A DNA stretch of 48,899 bases from Thiobacillus sp. (GCA_019459705.1 JAIBFE010000259.1:1-48899); one strand, 5' to 3'; positions 15,514 to 24,268 are shown, numbered from the stretch's first letter. The notes: generated by a model from the letters alone, not told the origin. A program made the numbers and translations.

Positions 15514-17529
15514 ATGAGTTCTGTGATCACAAGCTTTCCCCGCGAAGTCATCAAGCGCGACGGGCGCCGCACTCCGTTCGATGCTGCGAAGATCCGTTCG
15601 GCGATTGTGCGGGCCGGACAGGCCAGCGGCGAGTTCGGCGAGTCCGAAGCCGAGTTGATCACCGCCCAGGTGACGAAGGTGCTGATCCACAGCCTGCGCG
15701 GCGCGCCGCCCGACATCGAGCGCATCCAGGACATCGTCGAGCAGAGCCTGATCGCCGCCAACCATCTGGCCACCGCGCGCGCCTACATCGCCTATCGCGA
15801 GTCGCACAAGAAGCTGCGCGAAGACCGCAAGACGCTGGTCGACGTCGAGGCCTCGGTCAACGAATACCTCTCGCAGCAGGACTGGCGCGTCAACGCCAAC
15901 GCCAATCAGGGCTATTCGCTGGGCGGGCTGATCCTCAACGTGTCGGGCAAGGTGGTGGCCAACTATTGGCTCAACCACGTCTATCCGCCCGAGCTCGGCG
16001 AAGCGCATCGCGACGGCTCGATCCACGTCCACGACCTCGACATGCTGGCGGGCTACTGCGCCGGCTGGTCGCTGCGCACGCTGCTGCACGAGGGCCTCAA
16101 CGGCGTGCCGGGCAAGGTCGAGGCGGGGCCGCCCAAGCACATGTCCTCTGCGGTCGGCCAGATCGTGAACTTCCTCGGCACCTTGCAGAACGAATGGGCC
16201 GGCGCCCAGGCCTTCTCCTCGTTCGACACCTACATGGCGCCCTTCATCCGCACCGACGGCATGAGCTACGAAGCGGTGAAGCAGTGCATCCAGGAACTGA
16301 TCTACAACCTCAACGTGCCGTCGCGCTGGGGCACCCAGACGCCGTTCACCAACCTCACCTTCGACTGGACCTGCCCGGAGGATCTGCGCGAACAGGTGCC
16401 GGTGATCGGCGGCGAGGAAATGCCTTTCACCTACGGCGAGCTGCAGGTCGAGATGGACATGATCAACCGCGCGTATATAGAAGTCATGACCACCGGCGAC
16501 GCCAAGGGCCGCGTGTTCACCTTCCCCATCCCCACCTACAACATGACGCCGGACTTCCCGTGGGAATCGGAAAACGCCGAGCGCCTGTTCGCGATGACCG
16601 CGCGCTACGGCCTGCCCTACTTCCAGAATTTCATCAATTCGGAGATGAAGCCGAACCACATCCGCTCGATGTGCTGCCGCCTGCAGCTCGACCTCAGAGA
16701 ATTATTGAAGCGCGGCAACGGCCTGTTCGGCTCGGCCGAGCAGACCGGATCGGTCGGCGTGGTGACGGTCAACTGCGCGCGCCTGGGCTACGAATACCAG
16801 AGCGACGAGGCCGGCCTGCTGCGCCGCCTCGATGCGCTGCTCGACATGGCGAGGAATGGCCTCGAAATCAAGCGCAAGGAAATCCAGCGTCTGATGGACA
16901 ACGGCCTCTTCCCCTACACCAAGCGCTATCTCGGCACGCTGCGCAATCACTTCTCGACCATCGGCGTCAACGGCGTCAACGAGATGATCCGCAACTTCAC
17001 GGGCGACCAGCACGACATCACGACCGAATGGGGCCACGATTTCGCGGTGCGCCTGCTCGACCACATCCGCGGGCGGATTGCAGCCTTCCAGGAAGAGACC
17101 GGCCACATGTACAACCTCGAAGCGACGCCGGCCGAGGGCACGACATATCGCTTCGCCAAGGAAGACGCCAAGCGCTACCCGGGCATCCTGCAGGCCGGCA
17201 CGCCGGATGCGCCCTACTACACCAACTCGTCGCAGCTGCCGGTGGGCTTCACCGACGATGCATTCGAGGCGCTGGAGCGGCAGGACGACCTGCAGCGCAA
17301 GTACACCGGCGGCACCGTGCTGCATCTGTACATGTCGGAGCACATCTCGTCGGCGGCAGCCTGCAGGAACCTGGTGCGCCGCGCACTGGAACGCTTCCGC
17401 CTGCCCTACATCACCATCACGCCGACTTTTTCGATTTGTCCGAAACACGGCTACCTCGCCGGCGAGCACGAGTTCTGCCCCACGTGCGACGAGGAAGCCC
17501 TGTCCCGCAAGCGCGCTGTTGCCGCATAA
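15514..17529 (+). CDS. nrdD: Anaerobic ribonucleoside-triphosphate reductase NrdD, catalytic part without glycyl-radical tail
   Basis: Class III ribonucleotide reductase large chain, which makes dNTPs from NTPs without oxygen. ATG 15514 is preferred to 15466 because AAGGAGG lies just before it and the ATP-cone domain (IKRDGRRTPFDAAKIRSAI) starts about ten residues in. The 671-residue product continues through the ten-stranded barrel (SQQDWRVNANANQGYS near 130) to a C-terminal zinc-type segment with CPKHG and CPTC. It then stops, ending in RKRAVAA. A one-piece NrdD would continue for about 50 residues to the RVxGY glycyl-radical loop, which is absent here. That domain is supplied by the next small gene, in the same frame, one TAA and five codons downstream. 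The enzyme must therefore work as a two-chain complex. Confidence 0.93.
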   Translation: MSSVITSFPREVIKRDGRRTPFDAAKIRSAIVRAGQASGEFGESEAELITAQVTKVLIHSLRGAPPDIERIQDIVEQSLIAANHLATARAYIAYRESHKKLREDRKTLVDVEASVNEYLSQQDWRVNANANQGYSLGGLILNVSGKVVANYWLNHVYPPELGEAHRDGSIHVHDLDMLAGYCAGWSLRTLLHEGLNGVPGKVEAGPPKHMSSAVGQIVNFLGTLQNEWAGAQAFSSFDTYMAPFIRTDGMSYEAVKQCIQELIYNLNVPSRWGTQTPFTNLTFDWTCPEDLREQVPVIGGEEMPFTYGELQVEMDMINRAYIEVMTTGDAKGRVFTFPIPTYNMTPDFPWESENAERLFAMTARYGLPYFQNFINSEMKPNHIRSMCCRLQLDLRELLKRGNGLFGSAEQTGSVGVVTVNCARLGYEYQSDEAGLLRRLDALLDMARNGLEIKRKEIQRLMDNGLFPYTKRYLGTLRNHFSTIGVNGVNEMIRNFTGDQHDITTEWGHDFAVRLLDHIRGRIAAFQEETGHMYNLEATPAEGTTYRFAKEDAKRYPGILQAGTPDAPYYTNSSQLPVGFTDDAFEALERQDDLQRKYTGGTVLHLYMSEHISSAAACRNLVRRALERFRLPYITITPTFSICPKHGYLAGEHEFCPTCDEEALSRKRAVAA

Positions 17530-17544
17530 CCCAAGGAGACCGAG

Positions 17545-17724
17545 ATGAACGACATGACCGACCCGACCCAGGCCCCGCTCACGCTGAAAGAAGAGGAGCG
17601 CACCCGCTGCGAAGTGTGGACCCGCGTGATGGGCTATCACCGCCCGGTGACGAGCTTCAACAAGGGCAAGAAAAGCGAGCACCGCGAGCGGCGCTTTTTC
17701 GTCGAAGGGCGTTGCTCGAATTGA
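17545..17724 (+). CDS. Separate glycyl-radical domain of class III ribonucleotide reductase
   Basis: A 59-residue protein beginning at ATG 17545, with AAGGAG at 17533-17538, 15 bases after the nrdD stop. Residues 22-34 read CEVWTRVMGYHRP. R27-V-M-G30-Y31 is the RVxGY glycyl-radical motif that sits at the C terminus of ordinary NrdD, so Gly30 is the expected radical site. The remaining tail is basic (FNKGKKSEHRERR). The first 18 residues are polar and unstructured and may be the old linker. It is in the same frame as nrdD, which fits gene fission by a stop codon plus a new ribosome site. Without it the upstream NrdD chain cannot carry the radical. Short proteins of this type are, as I recall, labelled NrdD in databases. 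Confidence 0.9.
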   Translation: MNDMTDPTQAPLTLKEEERTRCEVWTRVMGYHRPVTSFNKGKKSEHRERRFFVEGRCSN

Positions 17725-17745
17725 CCCTGTGATGCACTTCAACAC

Positions 17746-17824
17746 GTCATTCCGGGCTGCGACCCGGAATCCAGTGATCAGACTGGATGCCGGCGCTTAT
17801 GCCCTTCAGGTTATTCACCGGCAT
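17746..17824. repeat. REP-like double hairpin between the split nrdD and nrdG
   Basis: ATTCCGGG at 17749-17756 pairs with CCCGGAAT at 17763-17770. ATCCAGT at 17769-17775 pairs with ACTGGAT at 17782-17788. ATGCCGG at 17787-17793 pairs with CCGGCAT at 17818-17824. The arrangement (CATTCC...GGAATCCAGT...ACTGGAT) is that of the dispersed intergenic palindromes common in proteobacterial genomes. It may stabilise or terminate the upstream mRNA. Confidence 0.7.
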
Positions 17825-17859
17825 GACGACGATGTGTTGTTCGCGCACGGTGAAAGACC

Positions 17860-18552
17860 ATGCTGCGCGTCGGCGGCCTGACCCCGCTGTCCACCACCGA
17901 CTGGCCCGGCATGCTGGCCGCAGTGGTGTTCTGCCAGGGGTGCCCGTGGCGCTGCGGCTATTGCCACAACCCCGGCCTGATTCCCGCGCGCGGCGAGAGC
18001 GAAATCCCCTGGGACGACGTGATGGCCTTCCTGCGGCGGCGTCAGGGCCTGCTCGACGGCGTGGTGTTTTCCGGCGGCTAGCCGACGCTGCAGCCCGGGC
18101 TGGCGGACGCGATGCGCGAAGTGCGCGCGCTCGGCTTCAGGGTCGGCCTGCACACCGGCGGCGCCTATCCGCGCCGGCTCGCCGAAGTGCTGCCGCTGGT
18201 GGACTGGGTGGGACTGGACGCGAAAGCGCCGTTCTCCGAGTACCCGCGCATCACCGGCGTCGCCGGCAGCGGCGTTCCGGCGCTGGCCAGCCTCGAAGCC
18301 GTGCTGGCATCGGGCGTCGCCCACGAAATCCGCACCACCGTTCATCCGGCCCTGCTGACCGACGCCGACGTCGCGGGACTGGCAGAGGAGCTGTCGGCAC
18401 GCGGCGTGAAGCGCTACGTGATCCAGGCATTCCGCAGCCAGGGCTGCGCGGATGCAACGCTGGTCCAGGCCGCAGGACGCGAGCGCCCGCTGGCCAGCCT
18501 GGTGGAGGACGTGGCCGGGCTGTTTGAGGATGGGCACTCAACGGCCTCATAG
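17860..18552 (+). pseudogene. nrdG: Anaerobic RNR activating protein NrdG with an in-frame amber codon
   Basis: NrdG is the radical SAM activase that makes the glycyl radical on NrdD. The frame opens at ATG 17860, with [12 protein letters not shown] and the CxxxCxxC cluster motif (Cys28, 32, 35 in [14 protein letters not shown]). At codon 74 (18079-18081) it meets TAG exactly where radical SAM enzymes have the Glu of the GGE motif: the sequence reads VVFSGG, stop, PTLQ. The reading frame then continues unbroken for about 157 codons with recognisable NrdG features (GFRVGLHTGGAYP, DWVGLDAKAPF, FRSQGC). One G-to-T change of GAG would explain it. An ATG at 18112 could restart translation, but neither half would be active alone. 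It could be a true null allele, a sequencing error or a suppressed stop. The whole frame would be 230 residues, a normal length. Confidence 0.85.
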
Positions 18553-18623
18553 ACGGCCTGCGCATTGACGCGCGCAGCCAAACCGGGGCAGGCTTGGGGC
18601 TTGTCCATCACGCGCTGACTCCC

Positions 18624-20441
18624 ATGCCTCTCCGTTTGCCCTGCACGCGCTGGCTCGCGCTCTACCTGTTCTCTTCTTCGGTGCTGGCCGCCTCGCCCGA
18701 CGGCGTGGTGGCGGTTTCGCATCCGGCCGCGGCCGCAGCCGGCGCACGCATGCTGGCAGCGGGCGGCAACGCCATCGATGCCGCCGCCGCGGTGCAGTTC
18801 GCGTTAAATGTGGTCGAGCCGCAGTCGTCCGGCATCGGCGGCGGCGGCTTCATGCTGATCCATCTGGCCAAGACCAATGAGACCTTCATCGTCGATTCGC
18901 GCGAGCGCGCGCCGGCCCGGGCCCGCGCCGACATGTTTGCGCCCGAGGGGCTGCCGATGGAGTTTCCGCTCGCCTCGACCAGCGGGCTGGCAGTCGGCGT
19001 GCCGGGCACGGTACGCGGCGTCGACACCGCGCTGCGCCGCTGGGGCATCAAGAAACTGGCCGACACGCTGGCGCCGGCGATCGAACTCGCCGAGCACGGC
19101 TTTCGCGTCAACCGCTTCCTCGCGGCCGACATCGTCAACGACGGCGGCCGCACGCAGCTTCATCCCGAGACAGCCGCGATCTTCCGCCCCGGCGGCGTGC
19201 CGCTCGCCGAAGGCGACTGGCTGGTGCAGCCCGACCTCGCCAGGACCTTCAGGCTTCTCGCCGCGAAGGGCCCGGATGCCTTCTATCGCGGCCAGCTCGC
19301 GCGCGCGATCGTCGAGGCGCAGCAGCGCTCGCGCAGCGAACTCGGCGCAGCTGGCCAGGGCCGCATGACGCTGGCCGACCTTCAGCACTATCAGGTGGCG
19401 ATCCGCGAACCGCTGGTCGGCCATTACCGCGGCTGGACGCTGGCCGGCATGCCGCCGCCCTCGTCCGGCGGCTTGACGGTGCTGCAGATGCTGGGCCTGC
19501 TGGAGCGCTTTCCGCTCGGCGACGCCACGCAGGGCTATGGCTTCGGCAGCCCGAAGACGCTGCACGTGATGATCGAGGCGATGCGCTTGGCATTCGCCGA
19601 CCGCGCCGTGTGGATCGGCGACGACGACGCCGTGGCGGTTCCACGCCAGGGACTGCTGCATCCCGACTATCTGGCGACGCGTGCGGCCTTGATCAAAACC
19701 GACCGCCGCATGGACACGCCGCAGGCCGGCGACCCCGCGCCCTGGGACAAGACCGCCGGGCAGCCGAAGCCTTCGCGTATCAAGGAGGAAAGCCCCCACA
19801 CCACCCACTTCTCCATCGTCGACCGCTGGGGCAACGTGGTCAGCTACACCAGCACCATCGAATTCACCTGGGGCTCGGGCATCACCGTGCCGGGCTACGG
19901 CTTTTTGCTCAACAACGAGCTGACCGATTTCAACTTCGTGCCCAGCGCCGACGCCGCCGAAGGCAACCCCGGCGCCAACGACGTCGCCCCGGGCAAGCGC
20001 CCGCGCTCCAGCATGGCGCCGACCTTGCTGTTCAGGAACGGCAAGCCCGTCGCCGCCTACGGCTCACCCGGCGGCGCCACCATCATCAACTCGGTGCTCA
20101 ACGTCACCCTCAACCTCATCGACCACGGCATGACGATGCAGCAGGCGATCGATGCGCCGCGCCTGTCGGTCACCCACGCCACGGGCAAGGCCAGCTGCGA
20201 AGGGGGACAGACTTTCATGCAGCCGCCTATCAGCACCGCCACGCTGGATGCCTTGCGCAAGCTGGGGCACGCGGGACTGGGCGAAGCAGGGATGGAGGGA
20301 TGCAGGGAAACGATCGGATCGGTGCAAGGCATCGTCATCGATCCCTCGAACGGCGCGCATCGCGGTGCAGCGGATGCGCGACGCGAAGGAGCAGTCACCA
20401 GGCTTCGGGCAGAGACAGCATCAACCGCGACGCGGCACTGA
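18624..20441 (+). CDS. ggt: Gamma-glutamyltransferase (glutathione hydrolase) precursor
   Basis: A 605-residue Ggt. It is a periplasmic N-terminal-nucleophile enzyme that cleaves the gamma-glutamyl bond of glutathione and related compounds. Residues 1-23 are a signal peptide ending in VLAA. SSGIGGGGFMLI follows near 70. The self-cleavage site precedes Thr393, the first Thr of TTHFSIVD, which becomes the new N terminus of the small subunit. GSPGGATIINSVLNV, the loop contacting the gamma-glutamyl group, follows. ATG 18624 is chosen because it begins the signal peptide; an earlier TTG at 18594 adds ten unneeded residues. It ends two bases before the convergent GGDEF/EAL gene, so the two transcripts must overlap. 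Confidence 0.93.
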   Translation: MPLRLPCTRWLALYLFSSSVLAASPDGVVAVSHPAAAAAGARMLAAGGNAIDAAAAVQFALNVVEPQSSGIGGGGFMLIHLAKTNETFIVDSRERAPARARADMFAPEGLPMEFPLASTSGLAVGVPGTVRGVDTALRRWGIKKLADTLAPAIELAEHGFRVNRFLAADIVNDGGRTQLHPETAAIFRPGGVPLAEGDWLVQPDLARTFRLLAAKGPDAFYRGQLARAIVEAQQRSRSELGAAGQGRMTLADLQHYQVAIREPLVGHYRGWTLAGMPPPSSGGLTVLQMLGLLERFPLGDATQGYGFGSPKTLHVMIEAMRLAFADRAVWIGDDDAVAVPRQGLLHPDYLATRAALIKTDRRMDTPQAGDPAPWDKTAGQPKPSRIKEESPHTTHFSIVDRWGNVVSYTSTIEFTWGSGITVPGYGFLLNNELTDFNFVPSADAAEGNPGANDVAPGKRPRSSMAPTLLFRNGKPVAAYGSPGGATIINSVLNVTLNLIDHGMTMQQAIDAPRLSVTHATGKASCEGGQTFMQPPISTATLDALRKLGHAGLGEAGMEGCRETIGSVQGIVIDPSNGAHRGAADARREGAVTRLRAETASTATRH

Positions 20442-20443
20442 GG

Positions 20444-22324
20444 TCAGCCTGGCCGCGCAGCCTGCAGCCCAGGCTTCCGGTTGCGGTAGAAATGCTCGAA
20501 CCCCTCCTTTGGCAGGGGCTCCGAATAAAAGTAACCCTGGAAAATCCTGCAGTCATGGCGCAGAAGAAAATCGAGCTGCTCAGCCGTCTCCACGCCCTCG
20601 GCAACGATGTTCAGTTTGAGGATGCTGGCCATGTTCAGAATGGTGACCACCATCGCCCTGTCCCCCTCATTCAGGGCAAGCGCATTGACGAAGGAACGGT
20701 CGATCTTGACCTCATCGAGCGGAAGCTTGTTCAGATTGCTCAATGACGAGTAGCCGGTGCCGAAGTCGTCCATCGAAAAGCGGATGCCATAGGCTTTCAG
20801 CTGATTCATCACCAGAATCACGCGATTGATGTCCTCGGCAACGATCGATTCGGTGATCTCGAATATCAGCTTGTGGATCAAGTCAGCGCCCAGATAACGC
20901 TGCACCAGTTTTTCCACCTGGACCACGAAGGTGTGATGGGTGAACTGCCGCATGCTGATGTTGATCGAGAACTGGTCGAGTTCGATGCCTTCGTCATGCC
21001 AGGCACGCAGTGTCTTGAATCCGGTTTCGAGAATATGGTTGCCCAGTTCGATGATCAATCCGGTCTGCTCTGCGATGGGAATGAACTGGGTCGGTGAAAT
21101 CGGTCCGAGCTCCGGATTGTTCCAGCGCACCAGCGATTCAGCGCCGATGACGCGCCCCTCGCGGTCCAGTTGCGGCTGGTAATGCAGCGTGATTTCCTGG
21201 TTGGCCAGGGCGAAGTGGAGCAGGCGCTCGATTTCGAGATGCTTGTCCACCCGGTCGGACATTTCTTCATTGAACATGAAAACGCCGTCGCGACCTTTCG
21301 CCTTCACTTCATACATGGCGATGTCCGCTTCCTTGATGAAGCTGTTGGCGTTGATGCTGAGGCCACTGATGATGCTCACGCCGATGCTCGCGCTGATGTA
21401 CAGGTGATGCTGGTCGATGACGTAGGGCTCCTTCAGCCTGGCAATAAGCTGTTCGGATACCTCCAGCGCATCGCGTTCACAAACTTTCCGCTCAGCGAAG
21501 TTTCTGCCGGTAATGATGAATTCATCTCCGCCCAGACGTGCGATCACACAGCCGTCTGGAACGCGTTGTCGAAGGCGCAAGACGACGTTTTGCAGCAATT
21601 GGTCGCCGACATCGTGTCCGAGGGAATCGTTGACCGTCTTGAAATGGTCGAGATCGATGAGCAACAGGAAGGAAAACTGGCCGCTCTCGGCCAGCGTATT
21701 CATCCGTTTCTGCAAGTGCTCGATGAAGAATTGCCGGTTATGCAGACCGGTGAGCGCGTCGTGCGTGGCCTGATGGGTCGCCTGCATCAGCAGCTGGTGG
21801 CTGCTGTTGGCGGCATACAGCAGCACCCAGGTCAGGGTGCAGGCAAAGAGGGCCAGAACATAGCCATACCATTCGCCGATCAGGAAGAAATAGACGATCA
21901 GCGGCACCATCAAAATGAAAATGGTGGGCCGGTAAAGCCGGCGGTCGGACGACAGCAGCGAGGAAGCAACCACCGATGCACCGATCTCGGTAAAGATGGC
22001 GATGTAGTGAAGCTTGGCGGCATCCTGTCCGACATACACCAGAAAAATGAGCGCCCACAGCAGGAAAAACGTATAGAAGAACCAGGTGCAGTGTCGATAC
22101 CAGCGATTGCGCCGATAGTCGCTCATGGTGTCGAAATCGAAATCGCGATACAGGTATGTGCCCCAGATCGACCCGGCGATGACCAGCAGATACCAGACGA
22201 AGGCCGGGGTGAAGATATCGTTGAGCCAGCCGAGGAAGAGATAGCCCAGACCCGGGAACAGCGAGAGCGTGATGAACACCGGAATCTGGCGGTGCACGAA
22301 ATCGTAGAAGCGCTTGTCTCTCAT
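20444..22324 (-). CDS. Membrane GGDEF/EAL cyclic-di-GMP enzyme
   Basis: A 626-residue protein with about six membrane helices in residues 1-180, then GGDEF (about 190-350, RLGGDEF intact) and EAL (about 360-615). The EAL signature reads ESL, a tolerated variant. The other phosphodiesterase residues are present: Asn in NISMRQF, Glu in FEITES, both Asp in MDDFGTGYSSL, Lys in VKIDRSF, Glu in AEGVET and Gln in FQGYF. Both activities are therefore possible, with cyclic-di-GMP breakdown the more likely net output. There is no recognisable ligand domain; the membrane helices are presumably the sensor. It appears to be a single-gene unit on the minus strand, converging on ggt. Confidence 0.9.
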   Translation of the reverse strand: MRDKRFYDFVHRQIPVFITLSLFPGLGYLFLGWLNDIFTPAFVWYLLVIAGSIWGTYLYRDFDFDTMSDYRRNRWYRHCTWFFYTFFLLWALIFLVYVGQDAAKLHYIAIFTEIGASVVASSLLSSDRRLYRPTIFILMVPLIVYFFLIGEWYGYVLALFACTLTWVLLYAANSSHQLLMQATHQATHDALTGLHNRQFFIEHLQKRMNTLAESGQFSFLLLIDLDHFKTVNDSLGHDVGDQLLQNVVLRLRQRVPDGCVIARLGGDEFIITGRNFAERKVCERDALEVSEQLIARLKEPYVIDQHHLYISASIGVSIISGLSINANSFIKEADIAMYEVKAKGRDGVFMFNEEMSDRVDKHLEIERLLHFALANQEITLHYQPQLDREGRVIGAESLVRWNNPELGPISPTQFIPIAEQTGLIIELGNHILETGFKTLRAWHDEGIELDQFSINISMRQFTHHTFVVQVEKLVQRYLGADLIHKLIFEITESIVAEDINRVILVMNQLKAYGIRFSMDDFGTGYSSLSNLNKLPLDEVKIDRSFVNALALNEGDRAMVVTILNMASILKLNIVAEGVETAEQLDFLLRHDCRIFQGYFYSEPLPKEGFEHFYRNRKPGLQAARPG

Positions 22325-22447
22325 GACATGAGATATCGGCTTTTCCGCTCATTTATGAAGCGAACAACGGCAATCCGGCGGCAGTCCGGCCGGGGGCACG
22401 CGAAATAAAGCCCGCCCGGCGGCTGGCCTGATATCCGGACAGGAATG

Positions 22448-23278
22448 TCAGGTTGCCGCCAGCGCCTGCTTGCGGTACTTGTTGAGGTCGCGCACGTTCT
22501 CGAAGGTCTGCCCCAGGAGGTTCGACAGGTTGCGCAGGATGCCGCCGACGACGCGGTTTTCCCAGACGTCGTCGAAATGGATCTGCTCGTCGAGCCAGTG
22601 TTCCAGCCATTCGGGATCGGGCAGGCGCGACTGGATGGTGTCCCTGGGGAACAGCGCCTCGTTGACGTGCAGGTTGGTGGGGTGCAGTGCCTTGTCGGAG
22701 CGCTTGCTGGAGGCCATCAGGAAGCCGATCTTGGCGAAGGCGGCGGCGACGCCCTGCCCGCCCTGCTTCAGCGCGCGCTTCATGTATTGCAGATAGGCGC
22801 CGCCGTGGCGGCCCTCGTCGCGCGAGATGGTTTCGTAGATGTGCTTGATCACCGGTTCGGTGTGCCATTCGGACGCGCACTTGTACCACTGGGTGAGGCG
22901 CACTTCGCCGCAGAAATGCAGCATCAGGGTTTCCATCGGCGGCGCCGGGTCGAACGGAAAGCGGATCGCGTGCAGTTCTTCCTCCGTCGGCGCCAATTCG
23001 GGCTTGAAGCGGCGCAGGTATTCCATCAGCACCAGCGCGTGCTTCTGTTCCTCGTAGAACCAGATCGACATGAAGGCGGAAAAGTCGCTGTCGTGCACGA
23101 AGTCGCGCAGGAACATCTCAGTGGCCGGCAGCGCTGCCCACTCGGTGATGGCGTTCATCTTGATGGTAAGCGCCTGTTCGTCGGTGAGCCTGCTGGCGTC
23201 GAACTGGTCCCACGGAATGTCGGTTTCCATGTTCCAGCGGGCGCGCTCGAGGGACTTGAATAGGTCGATGTAAAGCAT
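22448..23278 (-). CDS. Ferritin-like di-iron protein, acyl-desaturase-like
   Basis: A 276-residue helical protein with a ferritin-like di-iron site: Glu in ITEWAA near residue 46, EEQKH near 76-80, Glu in HFCGEVRL near 124, and RDEGRH near 153-158. The spacing of the two E-x-x-H elements is closest to the acyl-ACP desaturase branch, but the protein is shorter than plant-type desaturases. It may be an oxygen-using oxidase or desaturase, or a relative with another job. It sits on the same strand just downstream of the B12-binding MerR regulator (72 bases) and near the lipid-modification operon. A fatty-acid substrate is therefore plausible, but that is inference. No strong ribosome site precedes the ATG. 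Confidence 0.75.
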   Translation of the reverse strand: MLYIDLFKSLERARWNMETDIPWDQFDASRLTDEQALTIKMNAITEWAALPATEMFLRDFVHDSDFSAFMSIWFYEEQKHALVLMEYLRRFKPELAPTEEELHAIRFPFDPAPPMETLMLHFCGEVRLTQWYKCASEWHTEPVIKHIYETISRDEGRHGGAYLQYMKRALKQGGQGVAAAFAKIGFLMASSKRSDKALHPTNLHVNEALFPRDTIQSRLPDPEWLEHWLDEQIHFDDVWENRVVGGILRNLSNLLGQTFENVRDLNKYRKQALAAT

Positions 23279-23350
23279 GTGGGTGGGGCGGGGGCGCTCT
23301 GAAACGTTTCCCCATCTGTCATGGTTGACGAAGCGGACGTTATTTTAGTG

Positions 23351-24268
23351 TCAATTCACCGTTTTTCCGCCCGGTTCGCTGCGCCAGCGCGCCAGGCAGT
23401 CGAACAGGTCCTGGAATTCGGGCACCAGGCATACGCCGTCGATCGCCTTGCGGATGGGCTTGACGCCATAGCCGCCCGCCCACAGTTGAGTGTCTGCCGG
23501 TAGCCTCTGCCGCAGGTCGCGTAGGCCTTGCGCGGCAAGCGCCGGCGAATAGGCGGTGCTGAATGACAGGCACACCGCGTCGACCGCCTTGATCTGCGCG
23601 GCCCGCACGATTTCGTCGATCGGCGTTTGCGGCCCCAGCAGCACCGGGTAGGCATCCTCCACCACCAGCAGGGCTTCCACCATCAGGAGGCCCAGCGTGT
23701 GTTCCTCGCCCGAAAGCGTAGTAAGCAGCACGCGCGGATGGCCGGTCTGCGGGGCCATGTTGGCGAGCGTGGTGCGAAACAGCTTTTCCAGATGCTGCGA
23801 AAACAGGTGCTCCTCGAAAATGCCGAGTTCGTTGCGCGACCAGGCTTCGCCGACGCGGGCGATCAGCGGCGCAACGATGTCCTGGACAAAACGGGCCATG
23901 CCGCGCTTCGCCATCTCGCGATAGAAGGCCTGCTGCAGCGCTTCGCTGTCATGCGTCTTGACCAGGTTCAGCCAGGCGTCGAGCTGCAGGTCGTCAGGCG
24001 AGGCCCATGCGGTGCTGCGTGCTTCATCGAGCGCCAGCAGCGCCGCCTCATCCAGCGTCATCAGTTTGCCGGGGCGGTGTCCGCGGTCCATCAGGCGCTT
24101 GATTTGCGCGAGCCGGCGAACCTGCGCCGACGCGTACACGCGCTCCCCGTTGGCATCGCGCTCGGGCGTCGGAAAGCCGTAGCGGCGCTCCCACACGCGC
24201 AGCGTGTCCTTGGATAAGCCGGTTTCACGCTCGACTGAGGCAATAGGCATTCCCGGCGTTGTATTCAT
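23351..24268 (-). CDS. MerR-family regulator with cobalamin-binding domain (CarH/LitR-like)
   Basis: The N-terminal winged helix (SVERETGLSKDTLRVWERRYG) is MerR type. The rest matches the B12-dependent light regulators CarH and LitR. The lid domain keeps the W-x9-EH motif (Trp143, Glu153-His154), where adenosylcobalamin is shielded. The Rossmann-like domain keeps GEEHTLG with His190, the lower cobalt ligand motif (E/D)xHxxG. Such proteins repress genes in the dark and release DNA when light breaks the Co-C bond. ATG 24268 gives 305 residues; ATG 24283 and an early TTG at 24298 are alternatives, and none has a good ribosome site. It faces the gpx-to-NTF2 operon across a shared promoter region with a long inverted repeat, which it probably binds. 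Confidence 0.88.
   Translation of the reverse strand: MNTTPGMPIASVERETGLSKDTLRVWERRYGFPTPERDANGERVYASAQVRRLAQIKRLMDRGHRPGKLMTLDEAALLALDEARSTAWASPDDLQLDAWLNLVKTHDSEALQQAFYREMAKRGMARFVQDIVAPLIARVGEAWSRNELGIFEEHLFSQHLEKLFRTTLANMAPQTGHPRVLLTTLSGEEHTLGLLMVEALLVVEDAYPVLLGPQTPIDEIVRAAQIKAVDAVCLSFSTAYSPALAAQGLRDLRQRLPADTQLWAGGYGVKPIRKAIDGVCLVPEFQDLFDCLARWRSEPGGKTVN

Noticed and set aside
17545-17724. The 59-codon frame after nrdD as a chance frame or a frameshifted nrdD tail
   Set aside because: It has its own ATG and ribosome site, stays in the nrdD frame and carries the exact RVxGY motif, so it is a real separate gene rather than noise.
15459-17732. 757-codon open frame overlapping nrdD in another frame
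   Set aside because: Arg- and Pro-rich translation without any motif. nrdD in the neighbouring frame carries all conserved residues.
18079-18081. The nrdG TAG as a pyrrolysine or other recoded codon
   Set aside because: The position is an obligatory Glu in relatives, and no pyrrolysine genes or recoding structure are seen. A point mutation or read error is far simpler.
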